A stretch of DNA of 6,532 nucleotides from JBFGRM01 sp041563675 (GTDB lineage: Bacteria; Nitrospirota; Nitrospiria; Nitrospirales; Nitrospiraceae), in contig JBFGRM010000146.1 in the NCBI GenBank assembly GCA_041563675.1, positions 1 through 6,532 on the forward strand, read 5' to 3'. This document shows, piece by piece, positions 6,181-6,532 of the stretch. A program made the position numbers and the translations under genes. The first letter of the stretch is position 1; each line of letters starts with the position of its first letter. The notes below the pieces were generated by a model that had not been told where the DNA came from, did no database searches, and saw nothing but the letters and a program-made list of their open reading frames with translations.

Positions 6181-6532
6181 ATGACGAGAAGAAGCGGCAG
6201 AAGTGCGCTGACGTTCCTTCTCCCAGCGCTCATGCTTTTTGGCCTCGGATGCTCACATGCACGAGTCGACACCGCAGGCGACAGGGCACCGCTACCGACA
6301 CTGCCCCCCACCGTCCACCCGCTTGCCCTGAGCTCCTCGCCCGAACAGTTCCCGCGCCGGCCAGTGAGGGAACGCGCTCCCTTCAACAGCCCCATTCTCA
6401 CGAAAATTCGCGCCGCGACGAGCTCCCCTCATCAGACGCGTATCCGTGAGTCGGCCGAGTCACACCCCCTGGTCATCAAAGAGCTCGGTGAGCGGTTTGC
6501 CTATTTCCATTCCGAGGTCATTCAGCGGGGAC
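6181..6532 (+). CDS. Unidentified predicted lipoprotein, N-terminal part (3' end outside window)
   Basis: The frame is open from ATG 6181 to the right edge, giving 117 complete codons and no stop. It begins with a lipoprotein signal: basic residues R3, R4 and R7, a hydrophobic core (about 9-22), then FGLGC with Cys24 as the probable lipidation site and Ser25 after it. A Pro- and Ser-rich, low-complexity linker follows (about 30-90), as is common between a lipid anchor and a folded periplasmic domain. The last visible residues, ending FAYFHSEVIQRG, look like the start of a folded, helical domain. They faintly recall the region before the catalytic domain of MltD-like lytic transglycosylases, but no catalytic motif is in view, so I assign no function. 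A strong ribosome binding site supports this start. The gene is divergent from the PLP enzyme. Confidence 0.75.
   Translation, partial: MTRRSGRSALTFLLPALMLFGLGCSHARVDTAGDRAPLPTLPPTVHPLALSSSPEQFPRRPVRERAPFNSPILTKIRAATSSPHQTRIRESAESHPLVIKELGERFAYFHSEVIQRG

Noticed and set aside
6036..6449. Plus-strand open frame overlapping the lipoprotein start in another frame
   Set aside because: The lipoprotein frame has a ribosome binding site, signal peptide and lipobox; this overlapping frame has none of these.
1..6532. CRISPR arrays, tRNA or rRNA genes, insertion sequences, attachment sites
   Set aside because: No regularly spaced repeats, no cloverleaf or rRNA-like stretches, no transposase or integrase and no terminal inverted repeats were seen on reading both strands.

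Overview
The window is high-GC bacterial DNA, by eye about 60% or more. A pilus/secretion ATPase and two predicted lipoproteins suggest a Gram-negative-type cell envelope. A deep-branching soil or water lineage (Nitrospirota, Methylomirabilota/NC10, Acidobacteriota or similar) would fit, but nothing here fixes the phylum. There are no RNA genes, insertion sequences, CRISPR arrays or phage genes. It reads as ordinary, tightly packed chromosome rather than an accessory island.

Layout, left to right: (1) 2-724 (+), the C-terminal part of a PilB/GspE-type assembly ATPase, cut by the left edge. (2) 749-1522 (-), exodeoxyribonuclease III, convergent with the ATPase across a 24-bp gap. (3) 1701-4055 (-), a large hybrid histidine kinase, REC-REC-PAS-HisKA-HATPase-REC. 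It lies upstream of, and on the same strand as, the exonuclease, with a 178-bp gap. (4) 4162-4650 (+), a small predicted cupredoxin lipoprotein, divergent from the kinase. (5) 4687-5895 (-), a class V PLP-dependent enzyme of the isopenicillin-N-epimerase (CefD)-like group, convergent with the cupredoxin. (6) 6181-6532 (+), the start of an unidentified lipoprotein, divergent from the PLP enzyme and cut by the right edge.

The genes do not form one recognisable pathway. Strands alternate, so most are probably separate transcription units; only the kinase and exonuclease could share a transcript. The shared 106-bp upstream region of kinase and cupredoxin permits, but does not show, joint regulation. 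The 285-bp divergent region 5896-6180 has the best promoter-like signals: a good sigma70-like match for the PLP enzyme and a weaker one for the lipoprotein.

The most unexpected non-coding observation is an identical 12-nt word placed just after the plus-strand stop codon in both convergent junctions (730-741 and 4654-4665). The most interesting protein observations are altered switch residues in the two N-terminal receiver domains of the kinase, and an Asp right after the lipobox Cys of the cupredoxin. I see no convincing undescribed multi-gene system.
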